From Ruminococcaceae bacterium UBA5408 (GTDB lineage Bacteria > Bacillota > Clostridia > Oscillospirales > Acutalibacteraceae): a stretch of 12,683 bases of DNA. Under the pieces are notes generated by a model. That model made no database searches. It worked only from the letters and a program-made list of their open reading frames with translations, and was not told where the DNA came from. The position numbers and the translations under genes are program-made. Location: contig DHNU01000008.1 in the NCBI GenBank assembly GCA_002407645.1, positions 1 through 12,683 of the forward strand, written 5' to 3'. Shown one piece after another: positions 1 through 7,064 of the stretch; position 1 is the first letter of the stretch; each line of letters opens with the position of its first letter.

Positions 1-375
1 ATGGCTGCATGGATTGATATTGTTGCCGGTGCAGTTGCCCAAAGACATTGTAACCGCAATATTACAACAGCAGAAATAGATTCACTTCAGTTTAAAAGGC
101 CGGTTTTTGCAAATGAAATAGTTGTATTACACGGAAAATTAACTTATGTTGGAAAAACATCAATGGAAGTACGTGTTGACAGTTTTTCAGAAGATATTAC
201 AGGAATAAGAAAACTTGTAAATACAGCTTATGTTGTATTGGTAGCATTAGATGAAAATCAAAAGCCAACTCCTGTTCCAAAGCTTATTTGCCAAAACTTT
301 CAAGAAGAAGCTGAATTTGAAGGTGGAAAAAAGCGTCGTGAACTTAGAAAAAAGCGTCGATTAGAAGCTTTTTAA
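1..375 (+). CDS. Acyl-CoA thioesterase, hotdog fold (5'-truncated by window edge)
   Basis: This is the C-terminal 124 residues of a hotdog-fold acyl-CoA thioesterase of the YciA/YkhA type, cytosolic enzymes that hydrolyse acyl-CoA to free acid and CoA. The visible part opens with AAWIDIVAGAVAQRHC, which corresponds to the family's 'GG.lmaWiD..a...a.rh' helix. It continues with the second-strand pattern IDSLQFKRPVFANEIVVLHG and then TYVGKTSMEVRV, all typical of the family. The ATG at base 1 is almost certainly internal: family members run about 150-180 residues, and the HGT-type N-terminal strand with its catalytic region is missing, so the true start lies left of the window. The C-terminal tail is very basic (KKRRELRKKRR). 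The gene converges on spo0A and ends at a hairpin terminator about 30 bp downstream. The exact acyl substrate cannot be told from this sequence. Confidence 0.85.
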   Translation: MAAWIDIVAGAVAQRHCNRNITTAEIDSLQFKRPVFANEIVVLHGKLTYVGKTSMEVRVDSFSEDITGIRKLVNTAYVVLVALDENQKPTPVPKLICQNFQEEAEFEGGKKRRELRKKRRLEAF

Positions 376-395
376 GTATTATAGAAATTAAAAGT

Positions 396-434
396 AAAAA
401 AAGTCAAATCCACCAGTACTTTGCTGGTGGATTT
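396..434. terminator. Bidirectional rho-independent terminator
   Basis: A perfect 11-bp stem, AAATCCACCAG (406-416) with CTGGTGGATTT (424-434), encloses a 7-base loop. On the plus strand it follows the thioesterase stop codon and runs into ATTTTATT. On the minus strand it is followed, after three bases, by seven Ts (402-396). It therefore fits termination of both the thioesterase and the oncoming spo0A transcript, and is stronger in the minus direction. Confidence 0.85.
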
Positions 435-449
435 TATTCCATAAAAATG

Positions 450-502
450 CTCCTTTACTTCATTGACAGAATTATAAATTCATACCCAATAAAGCAAAGG
501 AG
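450..502. other. Imperfect nested hairpin in the spo0A/thioesterase intergenic region
   Basis: CTCCTTT (450-456) pairs with AAAGGAG (496-502), and the stem extends to 460/492 with one mismatch. Inside it is a second hairpin, GAATT (469-473) ATA AATTC (477-481). No protein-coding ORF is convincing in 376-629. The hairpin would lie in the 3' UTR of spo0A. It may be structural RNA or chance pairing in AT-rich DNA. There is no T-tract, so it is not a terminator. Confidence 0.3.
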
Positions 503-629
503 TTAGTCAGCAATAAAGAAATAATTTGTAGATTTAAAGAATCATTCCATAGTTATTTTCATAATCTTCGTCAGTGTGAAATAATTCTTATTTTCCTTGA
601 TAAATCCAGTGTACAAGTCATTTTTTAAC

Positions 630-1415
630 TTACGAAGCGCTCTTCATATGAAGTCTTAATCTGTCTGAAATCATTGCGATAAATTCTGAATTTGTTGGTT
701 TTCCGCGGGTATTGTGTATTGTATATCCAAAATACGAATTAAGAATATCTACATCACCGCGATCCCATGCAACTTCTATTGCGTGCCTTATAGCCCTTTC
801 AACTCTTGATGCTGTTGTATCATACTGCTTTGCAACGCTCGGGTATAATTGTTTAGTTACCGCATTTATTATATCGGGATTTTTAATTGCCATTATAATA
901 GAATCTCTTAAATAATGATATCCCTTAATATGAGCCGGAACACCAATTTGATGAAGAATTTCCGTTACTTGTATTTCAAGTGAAGGTTCATTAGATGTTG
1001 TATTTTGCGCTTTTTCCGATAATTGCGGTACAATCCCTGTCATTGAACACAACTGTATAATTCTATCGGCCAAATCTGCAGCATTAAAAGGAGTAATTGC
1101 AAAATATGACGCACCTGACATCATTACTTCACGTTCCAAAGCCGGACTCGTAAAATTTGAAACAATGACAAAAAGTGGTCCCTGTCCTGCAGTTTTTGTT
1201 TGAATGGCTTTCATTACGCCGATTCCGTCCAATCTGGGCATAAATAAGTCAGTCAAAACTACATCAGGATGAGAAGATTCAATTTTTTCAAGAAGCTTAA
1301 TGCCGTCCTTTTGAGTATAAAGAACTTCCATTCCGGATTTTTCGAAAATTCGACCATAATCACGATTAAACTCGTTACTATCATTTGCAATGAGTAATTT
1401 TATATGCTTTTCCAT
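630..1415 (-). CDS. spo0A: Sporulation master regulator Spo0A, with atypical receiver residues
   Basis: Spo0A is the phosphorelay-controlled response regulator and transcription factor that commits the cell to sporulation. The 261-residue length is normal. Residues 1-125 form a receiver domain with the phospho-accepting Asp56 in LTDLFMPRLDG. Residues 150-261 are the Spo0A C-terminal DNA-binding domain, with the family blocks GVPAHIKGYHYLR, TASRVERAIRHAIEVAW and KPTNSEFIAMISD all intact. Two receiver positions deviate. The acidic-pocket pair is Asn11-Asp12 rather than Asp-Asp, and the conserved lysine of the 'LKPF' motif is Thr108 (ITPF). Translation starts at ATG, preceded by AGGGGG about 8 bases upstream. 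spoIVB lies directly upstream on the same strand, the classic Firmicute synteny. A sigma-A-like promoter lies in the 117-bp gap. No sigma-H promoter or 0A box was recognised there. Confidence 0.97.
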   Translation of the reverse strand: MEKHIKLLIANDSNEFNRDYGRIFEKSGMEVLYTQKDGIKLLEKIESSHPDVVLTDLFMPRLDGIGVMKAIQTKTAGQGPLFVIVSNFTSPALEREVMMSGASYFAITPFNAADLADRIIQLCSMTGIVPQLSEKAQNTTSNEPSLEIQVTEILHQIGVPAHIKGYHYLRDSIIMAIKNPDIINAVTKQLYPSVAKQYDTTASRVERAIRHAIEVAWDRGDVDILNSYFGYTIHNTRGKPTNSEFIAMISDRLRLHMKSAS

Positions 1416-1448
1416 TTTGAATCCCCCTAATAGATTTATTGTAACGTT

Positions 1449-1477
1449 ATATTACCATATATTGGAAAAAATGGCAA
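1449..1477 (-). promoter_or_regulatory. Sigma-A-type promoter for spo0A
   Basis: Reading the minus strand, TTGCCA (1477-1472) is followed by an exact 17-bp spacer and TAATAT (1454-1449), close to the vegetative consensus. Transcription would begin around 1442, some 25 bases before the ATG, leaving room for the AGGGGG ribosome binding site. An inverted repeat GTAA-N7-TTAC (1441-1455) overlaps the -10 and the start region and could be an operator. This is inferred from sequence only. Confidence 0.7.
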
Positions 1478-1532
1478 TAGGTTGTAAAAATATTTTTTAT
1501 AATTAGGGGAAAAACAAATATGCAATACTAAA

Positions 1533-2768
1533 TTATGATGCTTTTAGATTAATAGAAGATTTTAGATTATTTTGTGAAACTGTCATCATATTTTCGGCAA
1601 AAATACCATATCCTCTGGTCGGATCATTGACAAAAACATGAGTAACAGCGCCGATAATTTTATTATTTTGTATTATTGGGCTTCCACTCATTCCTTGGAC
1701 AATTCCCCCTGTAGCATCAAGGAGTTTTTTGTCTGTAATGTGCAAAACCATATTTTTGCTTTTAACGTCTTTTCTGTAATCTATTTTTTCGATTTGAACA
1801 TCAAAATACTGTGGTTTTCCGCTGTCTACAGTTGAGAGTATTTTGGCAGGTCCCGCTTTAATCTCCTGTTTCATAGCAACTTCTAAAGGTTCACCCTTTG
1901 GAGAAAAATTCAAAGAACCGTAGACTCCTTCATTAGAATTTACTTTTAATGCACCCATTGGGTTATCGGTAGCAAAATATCCTCTAAGCTCGCCGGGGCA
2001 TCCTTCCTGCCCTTTGGTTACACCACTTATTTTAACAGGTACAATATCGCCGTTTAAAAGAGGCATAAGCTCATGAGTGTCAGAATCACACACTCCATGA
2101 CCCAAACCACCAAAGCACCCTGTTGAAGGATTATAGAAGGTAAGAGTACCTATTCCTGCTGTGCCATCCCTAAGCCATATTCCCGCCTGGTACTGAGAGC
2201 CGTTTTCGGATTTTACGGGCTGCAAATTTATTGAAAGTTTTTGATTATCCCTTAATACTGAAAAATTTAATTTTTTACCTTGACTTTTTTTAACAATATT
2301 AATTATTTCGGCATTTGTATTAACTTCTTTACCATCTACAGCCATTATAATATCACCGACTTTTAATCCTGCTTCAGTCGCAGGGTTAACCGTTCCCGAA
2401 GATGTTTTTATATCGGCTACACCAACTACTACAACTCCATTAGTAAACAGTTTTATACCAAAAGGCGTCCCACATGGAATAACCAGAGTTTCTTTTACAA
2501 CATCTACTTTTACGGTTTTAATGGGTATAACATTATATAGCATTAATTGTGCTTTATAGCTCTTATTAGGCACTGAACACAGTCCGGTCGAGATTTCCTT
2601 ACCGTTCTCTGTTACAGCCGTTACAATGCCTGTGTTCCATTGCAAGTTGCTTCCTGCTGTAACTTTATAAGAATTTGGGGTAAAATAATTTGCGATGCCT
2701 ACACTTACAGCAAATAAAATAGTAAGCATTATAGAAAGTGCTGATAATCCTTTTATAAATTTTTTCAA
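1533..2768 (-). CDS. spoIVB: SpoIVB sporulation signalling serine peptidase (TTG start)
   Basis: SpoIVB is the S55-family serine protease secreted by the forespore into the intermembrane space, where it triggers pro-sigma-K processing by cleaving SpoIVFA. From the chosen start the protein has 411 residues. It has one N-terminal membrane segment (about residues 7-26), then a PDZ domain (about 100-185) containing EAGLKVGDIIMAVDG, and a C-terminal peptidase domain. The catalytic residues by homology are His224 in GLGHGV, Asp346 in HITDKK and Ser361 in QGMSGSP. The start is placed at the TTG at 2768 because a near-perfect AAGGAGGTG (2782-2774) lies seven bases upstream. The ORF stays open to an ATG at 2807, but that codon has no ribosome binding site. 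The gene sits between the potD terminator and spo0A. A CATAATA hexamer (2826-2820) resembles a sigma-F/G -10 element, but no good matching -35 was found. Confidence 0.95.
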   Translation of the reverse strand: MKKFIKGLSALSIMLTILFAVSVGIANYFTPNSYKVTAGSNLQWNTGIVTAVTENGKEISTGLCSVPNKSYKAQLMLYNVIPIKTVKVDVVKETLVIPCGTPFGIKLFTNGVVVVGVADIKTSSGTVNPATEAGLKVGDIIMAVDGKEVNTNAEIINIVKKSQGKKLNFSVLRDNQKLSINLQPVKSENGSQYQAGIWLRDGTAGIGTLTFYNPSTGCFGGLGHGVCDSDTHELMPLLNGDIVPVKISGVTKGQEGCPGELRGYFATDNPMGALKVNSNEGVYGSLNFSPKGEPLEVAMKQEIKAGPAKILSTVDSGKPQYFDVQIEKIDYRKDVKSKNMVLHITDKKLLDATGGIVQGMSGSPIIQNNKIIGAVTHVFVNDPTRGYGIFAENMMTVSQNNLKSSINLKAS

Positions 2769-2919
2769 TTTTTCACCTCCTTGCACCGCACTATTAATTT
2801 GCCACAAGAAGGCCGAAAATATTATGTCAATTATCTATTTTAATGGATTATATTGGAATATTTCTCCCCAGTTGCGCAGTCTTAGGACAAAACTGGCGTA
2901 TATTTCAAAAATTTTATAT

Positions 2920-2951
2920 AAAAAAATGCGGTGAATAAATCTCACCGCATT
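2920..2951 (-). terminator. Rho-independent terminator of the pot operon
   Basis: On the minus strand, a perfect 10-bp stem AATGCGGTGA (2951-2942 side) with TCACCGCATT (2934-2925 side) and a 7-base loop runs into a T-tract (2926-2920). It begins about 9 bp beyond the potD stop codon. It separates the polyamine operon from spoIVB, so spoIVB needs its own promoter in 2769-2919. Confidence 0.92.
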
Positions 2952-2959
2952 AGTTTAGT

Positions 2960-4144
2960 TTATTTTAATTCTTTATTTGATTTTATTTTTTTATAAACAA
3001 CAATTCCGATATATAAAAGTAAAAATCCCAAAAGAACAGCAACTAAAGTCGCTGTCTGCCCGGGGCCGCCCATTTTAACCTCTGCCCATAAAGTATCAAG
3101 GAGCAAATTAGTATCCTGTGGTAAATTTACAAATATTTCGGATTTTTTTAAAATTTCATCATTCGGATAATAAATTTCATTTTCGATTGTCTCTTTGGGA
3201 AGAAGATTTTTTGCCGCTGTTTCAGGAGTTGAATATCCTATATACTCAACATTTGCGGCAGCAATTTCAGGGTCACACAAGAAGTTTATATATTCCTCTG
3301 CTTCCTTTTTATGCAAAGCTCCTTTTGGTATGCACACCGCATCAACAAAAAAGTTTGTACCCTCCTTTGTTGGAATTGCAAATCCTATGTCGGGATTCTC
3401 CTGTACAAGCGTTGCGGCATCTCCGGCGTAATACGGAGCAAGCCATGCATCTCCGCTTGCCATTTTATCAAAAATTTGATCCATTACATAAGCCTGAACG
3501 ATGGGTTTTTGTTCTTTTAAAAGTTTAGCGGCATTTTCCCACTCTTCCACATTTGTGCTGTTATACGAATAGCCTAATATTTTTTGAGCTATTCCAAATG
3601 AGTCACGCGGATTGTCAAACATTAATATTTTACCGGAATACTTTTTATTCCAAAGAATTTCCCAGCTGTCAACAGGTTCTTTTACATATTTTTTATTATA
3701 AAAAATACCTACAACTCCCCATGTGTATGGAACGGAATATTCATTTTTCTTATCGTAGCCCGGATTTCTGAATTCTTTATCGATATATTTAAAATTTGGA
3801 ATGTTTTTAAAATCAATTTTTTCAAGCATTCCTTCATCTATAAGCTTTGATACCATATAATCTGACGGAATTATGATATCGTAATTTGCGCCGCCGTTTG
3901 CAAGCTTAGAATAAAGGGATTCATTTGTATCGAAAGTTGTATAATTTACATTTATACCGGTGCGTTTTGTAAATTCTTTATTGACGTCTATAGTATCGTC
4001 AACACCGTTGGAAATATACTCCCCCCAATTATATACATTGATGGTAATACTCGTATCTTTGGCTTCCGCAGAAGCAGGTAAACTTATAACAGATATTACC
4101 AGAGCTATTGAGATAAATAGTGCAAACCATTTTTTCAAATTCAA
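2960..4144 (-). CDS. potD: Polyamine ABC transporter substrate-binding protein PotD, with C-terminal membrane anchor
   Basis: PotD is the extracellular spermidine/putrescine-binding component of the PotABCD importer. The 394 residues begin with a signal peptide (about 1-26, ending LPASAEA), followed by the periplasmic-binding fold starting VYNWGEYIS, the block that contributes Trp and Tyr to the polyamine pocket in E. coli PotD. DNPRDSFGI (177-185) and FFVDAVCIPK (265-274, where E. coli has a Trp-x-Asp pair) match other pocket blocks. Unusually, no lipobox cysteine is present. Instead a hydrophobic segment (about 365-384, LVAVLLGFLLLYIGIVV) followed by KKIKSNK should anchor the C-terminus. 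Residues 29-364 would face outward. The TTG start overlaps the potC stop as TTGA. A second in-frame TTG two codons on is nearly as well placed relative to the GGGGAGGGGG purine run. Specificity between spermidine and putrescine is not resolved. Confidence 0.93.
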   Translation of the reverse strand: MNLKKWFALFISIALVISVISLPASAEAKDTSITINVYNWGEYISNGVDDTIDVNKEFTKRTGINVNYTTFDTNESLYSKLANGGANYDIIIPSDYMVSKLIDEGMLEKIDFKNIPNFKYIDKEFRNPGYDKKNEYSVPYTWGVVGIFYNKKYVKEPVDSWEILWNKKYSGKILMFDNPRDSFGIAQKILGYSYNSTNVEEWENAAKLLKEQKPIVQAYVMDQIFDKMASGDAWLAPYYAGDAATLVQENPDIGFAIPTKEGTNFFVDAVCIPKGALHKKEAEEYINFLCDPEIAAANVEYIGYSTPETAAKNLLPKETIENEIYYPNDEILKKSEIFVNLPQDTNLLLDTLWAEVKMGGPGQTATLVAVLLGFLLLYIGIVVYKKIKSNKELK

Positions 4145-4956
4145 ACCCCCTCCCCTTTCAGCTGTTTAGAACTTCTTTTATCATTTGTTTTCCTAAAATT
4201 AATTATGAGCAGTAACAGCATTATTGTACCGAAAAGCAGAGTTGAAAGCGCATTAATTTCCGGACTTATTCTTTTCCTTGTCATGGAATAAATATATATC
4301 GGTAAAGTTTGAGTAGTACCGCTTGTAAAATAGCTTATAACAAAATCATCAATGGAAAGTGTAAATGCCATAATCATTCCTGTAACAATTCCGGACATAA
4401 TTTCGGGAAGAACAACTTTTAAAAACGCACTGAGCGGATTACAGCCCAAATCCTGCGCTGCTTCATACAAGTGGGGGTCCATCTGCCTCAATTTAGGCAT
4501 GACGGATAAAATTACGTATGGCAGACAGAACGTAATATGAGCCAAGATTAATGACAGCATACCGAGTGACAGATTCCCTAAACGGTTTGCAACAAACACG
4601 AATAAAAGCATTAATGATACTCCGGTCACAATCTCCGGATTAACCATTGGTAGATTAGTCACATTCATAACCATGCGTTTCATCCATTTGTTCATACCGT
4701 TAATTCCAATAGCAGCCGCAGTCCCCAATACAGTTGAAACTGCTGAAGCTATTAATGCAATAATGAGAGTATTGCGTAAGGCATCTAAAATCATTCTATC
4801 CTGAAAAAGCTTTTCATACCATTTGAGAGAAAAGCCTGCCCATACAGAACGACTCATGGTAGAAGAGTCATTAAATGAGAATATAATCAATACAAAAATC
4901 GGGGCGTATAAGAATATGAAAAGTAAAACTGTATAGACCTTTGATACTGTTTTCAT
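4141..4956 (-). CDS. potC: Polyamine ABC transporter permease PotC
   Basis: PotC is one of two inner-membrane permeases that form the polyamine channel with PotB. The 271 residues contain about six hydrophobic segments (roughly 8-28, 62-84, 106-123, 131-152, 187-207, 236-253). The cytoplasmic EAA loop (EAAQDLGCNPLSAFLKVVLP, 165-184) docks onto the PotA ATPase. This is the normal length for the family. ATG overlaps the potB stop as ATGA, and GGAGG lies nine bases upstream inside potB, so translation is probably coupled. The last residues carry a basic stretch (RKTNDKRSSKQLK) on the cytosolic side. PotC rather than PotB is assigned from the operon position and from the SIDDFVISYF block typical of PotC/YdcV permeases. 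Confidence 0.93.
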   Translation of the reverse strand: MKTVSKVYTVLLFIFLYAPIFVLIIFSFNDSSTMSRSVWAGFSLKWYEKLFQDRMILDALRNTLIIALIASAVSTVLGTAAAIGINGMNKWMKRMVMNVTNLPMVNPEIVTGVSLMLLFVFVANRLGNLSLGMLSLILAHITFCLPYVILSVMPKLRQMDPHLYEAAQDLGCNPLSAFLKVVLPEIMSGIVTGMIMAFTLSIDDFVISYFTSGTTQTLPIYIYSMTRKRISPEINALSTLLFGTIMLLLLIINFRKTNDKRSSKQLKGEGV

Positions 4957-5771
4957 ACCATAATACCTCCCCCGCTGTTTTCTCCTTCGCTAAACTGGTT
5001 CATAATTCCCATACATATCAGAATTAAGACCATCAAAACAAGTGAAATGGCAGAACCGAGGTTTGGATTATATGCACTTCCCAAAAACTGCATGTCGATT
5101 AAATCGCCAATCATTAAGTTTGCACCGCCGCCAAGCATTTTTGAAATAATAAATGTACTTACGGCAGGTACAAAAACCATAGTAACTCCGGAAATTACCC
5201 CGGGCATGCTCATAGGAAATATAACTTTTGTAAAAACTTCTGTTTGGTTTGCACCTAAATCCTGTGCGGCTTCTATGACACTTGAATCTATTTTGGTCAA
5301 AACTGAATATAGCGGCAGTATCATATATGGAATATAATTGTAAACCATACCGAGAACAACTGCACCCGATGTATTAATCATGTGAATTTTTCCAATGCCG
5401 ATTGAAGCAAGAAAATTGTTAATTATTCCATTATCCTCAAGCAGTGTCATCCAAGCATAGGTTCTCAAAAGAAAATTCATCCACATTGGAAGCATTACAA
5501 GCATTATCATAATGCTCTGCCTGCGTGCATTAATATGAGAAATTATATATGCCAAAGGGTAGCCTAATGCAAGAGAAATAACAGTTGCTAATGCACCGAG
5601 CCATATAGAACGCAAAAACACGTTGGAATACTGTCCAACTTCAGCTATATTTTTTAATGTGAAATTTCCGCTTTTGTCCGTAAAAGCAAAAATTACAACT
5701 AAAATCATCGGAACTATTATAAATATCGACATCCAAACAATATATGGTGCCGCTGCAGATTTAGCTTTCAT
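4953..5771 (-). CDS. potB: Polyamine ABC transporter permease PotB
   Basis: PotB is the first permease subunit of the spermidine/putrescine importer. In its 272 residues the first membrane segment is about 10-30 (the IVPMILVVIFAF block), and further segments lie near 57-78, 87-108, 137-157, 190-210 and 240-257. The EAA loop is EAAQDLGANQTEVFTKVIFP (167-186). The ATG overlaps the last base of the potA stop as TAATG, with AGGAGG ten bases upstream inside the 3' end of potA, so translational coupling is likely. The C-terminus is short and glycine-rich. The assignment rests on family blocks such as LPMWMNFLLRTYAW, characteristic of PotB. Confidence 0.93.
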   Translation of the reverse strand: MKAKSAAAPYIVWMSIFIIVPMILVVIFAFTDKSGNFTLKNIAEVGQYSNVFLRSIWLGALATVISLALGYPLAYIISHINARRQSIMIMLVMLPMWMNFLLRTYAWMTLLEDNGIINNFLASIGIGKIHMINTSGAVVLGMVYNYIPYMILPLYSVLTKIDSSVIEAAQDLGANQTEVFTKVIFPMSMPGVISGVTMVFVPAVSTFIISKMLGGGANLMIGDLIDMQFLGSAYNPNLGSAISLVLMVLILICMGIMNQFSEGENSGGGIMV

Positions 5772-6898
5772 TAATACTCAGCCTCCTCTACTTTTTGTTC
5801 GGTTGGGTCACTCATTTCGTCACTGAAGGAACTGTAGTCACCAAACATACCGGAATATTTGGATTTATGCATAATATGAATATCATCTGGTTGTAATAGC
5901 AGTCCGATTTTCGTACCTACTTCTTGATAGTCAGTAGATTGTATCATCCATTTAAACCCTTTAACATCAACTATAATTTCATAGTGTACACCTTTAAAGT
6001 TTACACTTGTAATCATCCCTGAAATATGACTTTCATCCGGATGTACAACGTCGATATCCTCCGGTCTAATGACAACGTCCACAGGTTCATTTGGCTTAAA
6101 TCCATAGTCTACACACTTAAATTTATGACCTGCAAATTCCGCAAGGTAATCTTCACGCATAATACCGTCAAGAATATTGCTTTCTCCTATAAAATCCGCA
6201 ACAAATGCATTTTGCGGCTCATTATATATATCCTGCGGAGTACCTATTTGCTGAATTGCTCCTTTGTCCATTACAACAACTGTGTCGGACATAGAAAGAG
6301 CTTCTTCCTGGTCATGCGTAACAAATATAAAAGTGATACCGGTTTTCTGCTGAATCTTCTTAAGTTCCGCCTGCATATCTTTTCTGAGTTTTAAATCAAG
6401 TGCTCCGAGGGGTTCATCTAAAAGCAAAACTTTTGGCTCATTTGCAAGCGCTCTTGCTATTGCCACACGCTGCTGCTGGCCGCCCGAAAGCGAGTTAATA
6501 TTACGGTGTGCAAAACCGTTTAAGTTAACCATATTGAGCATTTCTTTTACTGTTGCTTTAATTTGTTTTTCACTTTTTCCATGAACCCTCATTCCAAATG
6601 CTACGTTGTCGTAAACATTCAAGTGAGGAAATAAAGCATACTTTTGGAATATCGTATTGACTTCTCTTTTATGCGGCGGAAGGTCATTAATTTTTTTGCC
6701 GTTAAAAAAAACATCGCCTTTATCCTGTTTGACAAATCCGCCTATAATCCTAAGAGTGGTAGTTTTACCACATCCGGAAGGACCAAGGAGGGTGACAAAT
6801 TCACCGTCCCTGATGTTGAGATTAAGATTGTTAAGCACAACATCTCCGTCAAATGAAATTGCAATGTTTTTTAATGAAATAATTGATTGATTTCCCAA
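5771..6898 (-). CDS. potA: Polyamine ABC transporter ATP-binding protein PotA (TTG start)
   Basis: PotA is the cytoplasmic ATPase that drives PotBC. In its 375 residues the nucleotide-binding domain shows Walker [10 protein letters not shown] (39-47), Q-loop Gln85 in FQKYALFPH, signature LSGGQQQR (137-144), Walker B LLLDEP (158-163) with D-loop GALD, and switch His195 in [10 protein letters not shown]-terminal TOBE-like regulatory domain follows, including [11 protein letters not shown]. The start is TTG at 6898, with AAAGGGG (6915-6909) ten bases upstream. An ATG overlapping that purine run is out of frame. This first gene of potABCD is preceded by a strong promoter and a long structured leader in which the ribosome binding site can be paired away. 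No PuuR-like regulator gene is adjacent. Confidence 0.96.
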   Translation of the reverse strand: MGNQSIISLKNIAISFDGDVVLNNLNLNIRDGEFVTLLGPSGCGKTTTLRIIGGFVKQDKGDVFFNGKKINDLPPHKREVNTIFQKYALFPHLNVYDNVAFGMRVHGKSEKQIKATVKEMLNMVNLNGFAHRNINSLSGGQQQRVAIARALANEPKVLLLDEPLGALDLKLRKDMQAELKKIQQKTGITFIFVTHDQEEALSMSDTVVVMDKGAIQQIGTPQDIYNEPQNAFVADFIGESNILDGIMREDYLAEFAGHKFKCVDYGFKPNEPVDVVIRPEDIDVVHPDESHISGMITSVNFKGVHYEIIVDVKGFKWMIQSTDYQEVGTKIGLLLQPDDIHIMHKSKYSGMFGDYSSFSDEMSDPTEQKVEEAEY

Positions 6899-7064
6899 TT
6901 CTGTGCATCCCCTTTGCGGTAAAATTAGCTGCGTTGAGCCAAGCGGTTAAACGCAATCCCGGATACGCTTTTTTTACTGCCCTCCGCAAAGGATATCTAT
7001 TGCGGTCATTGCTGACTGCAGCAGTAAAACGCAGCCGAATATTATTATTAGATGCAAACGCAGC
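6899..7064 (-). promoter_or_regulatory. Structured 5' leader of potABCD with alternative base-pairing over the ribosome binding site
   Basis: About 166 bases lie between the predicted transcription start and the potA TTG, visibly GC-richer than the flanking AT-rich DNA. On the minus strand UUUUACUGC (7029-7021) can pair with GCAGUAAAA (6980-6972), enclosing the hairpin CCGCAA (7005-7000)/UUGCGG (6989-6984). A third hairpin is UGCGUU (6955-6950)/AACGCA (6935-6930). The segment CCUUUGCGG (6992-6984) is also perfectly complementary, over nine bases, to CCGCAAAGG (6919-6911), which contains the start of the potA Shine-Dalgarno. The two pairings share 6989-6984 and exclude each other. This suggests a translational switch, but no known riboswitch class was recognised. 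It could alternatively be a small inserted repeat. Confidence 0.5.
6928..7035. repeat. Inverted repeat GCTGCGTT / AACGCAGC bounding the potA leader core
   Basis: GCTGCGTT (6928-6935) and AACGCAGC (7028-7035) are perfect 8-bp inverted repeats 92 bases apart. A second AAACGCAGC copy at 7056-7064 duplicates the right end. Between them lie further inverted repeats. The arrangement resembles the ends of a small palindromic or MITE-like element, but within this window there is no second copy and no target-site duplication was recognised. The same bases are used in the proposed leader RNA pairing. Confidence 0.35.

Noticed and set aside
2820..2850. Sigma-F/G promoter for spoIVB
   Set aside because: CATAATA matches the -10 well, but none of the possible -35 pentamers 14-18 bp upstream fits the consensus. 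It is mentioned only in the gene note.
2868..2896. Inverted repeat CCAGTT / AACTGG upstream of spoIVB as an operator
   Set aside because: Only 6 bp per arm with a 17-base spacer, expected by chance in a window this size.
2695..2934. Plus-strand 79-codon frame running from spoIVB into the intergenic region
   Set aside because: Mostly antisense to spoIVB, of low-complexity composition, without a ribosome binding site, and its end coincides with the potD terminator stem.
3118..3528. Plus-strand 136-codon frame antisense to potD
   Set aside because: A shadow of the strongly supported potD reading frame, with no recognisable domain.
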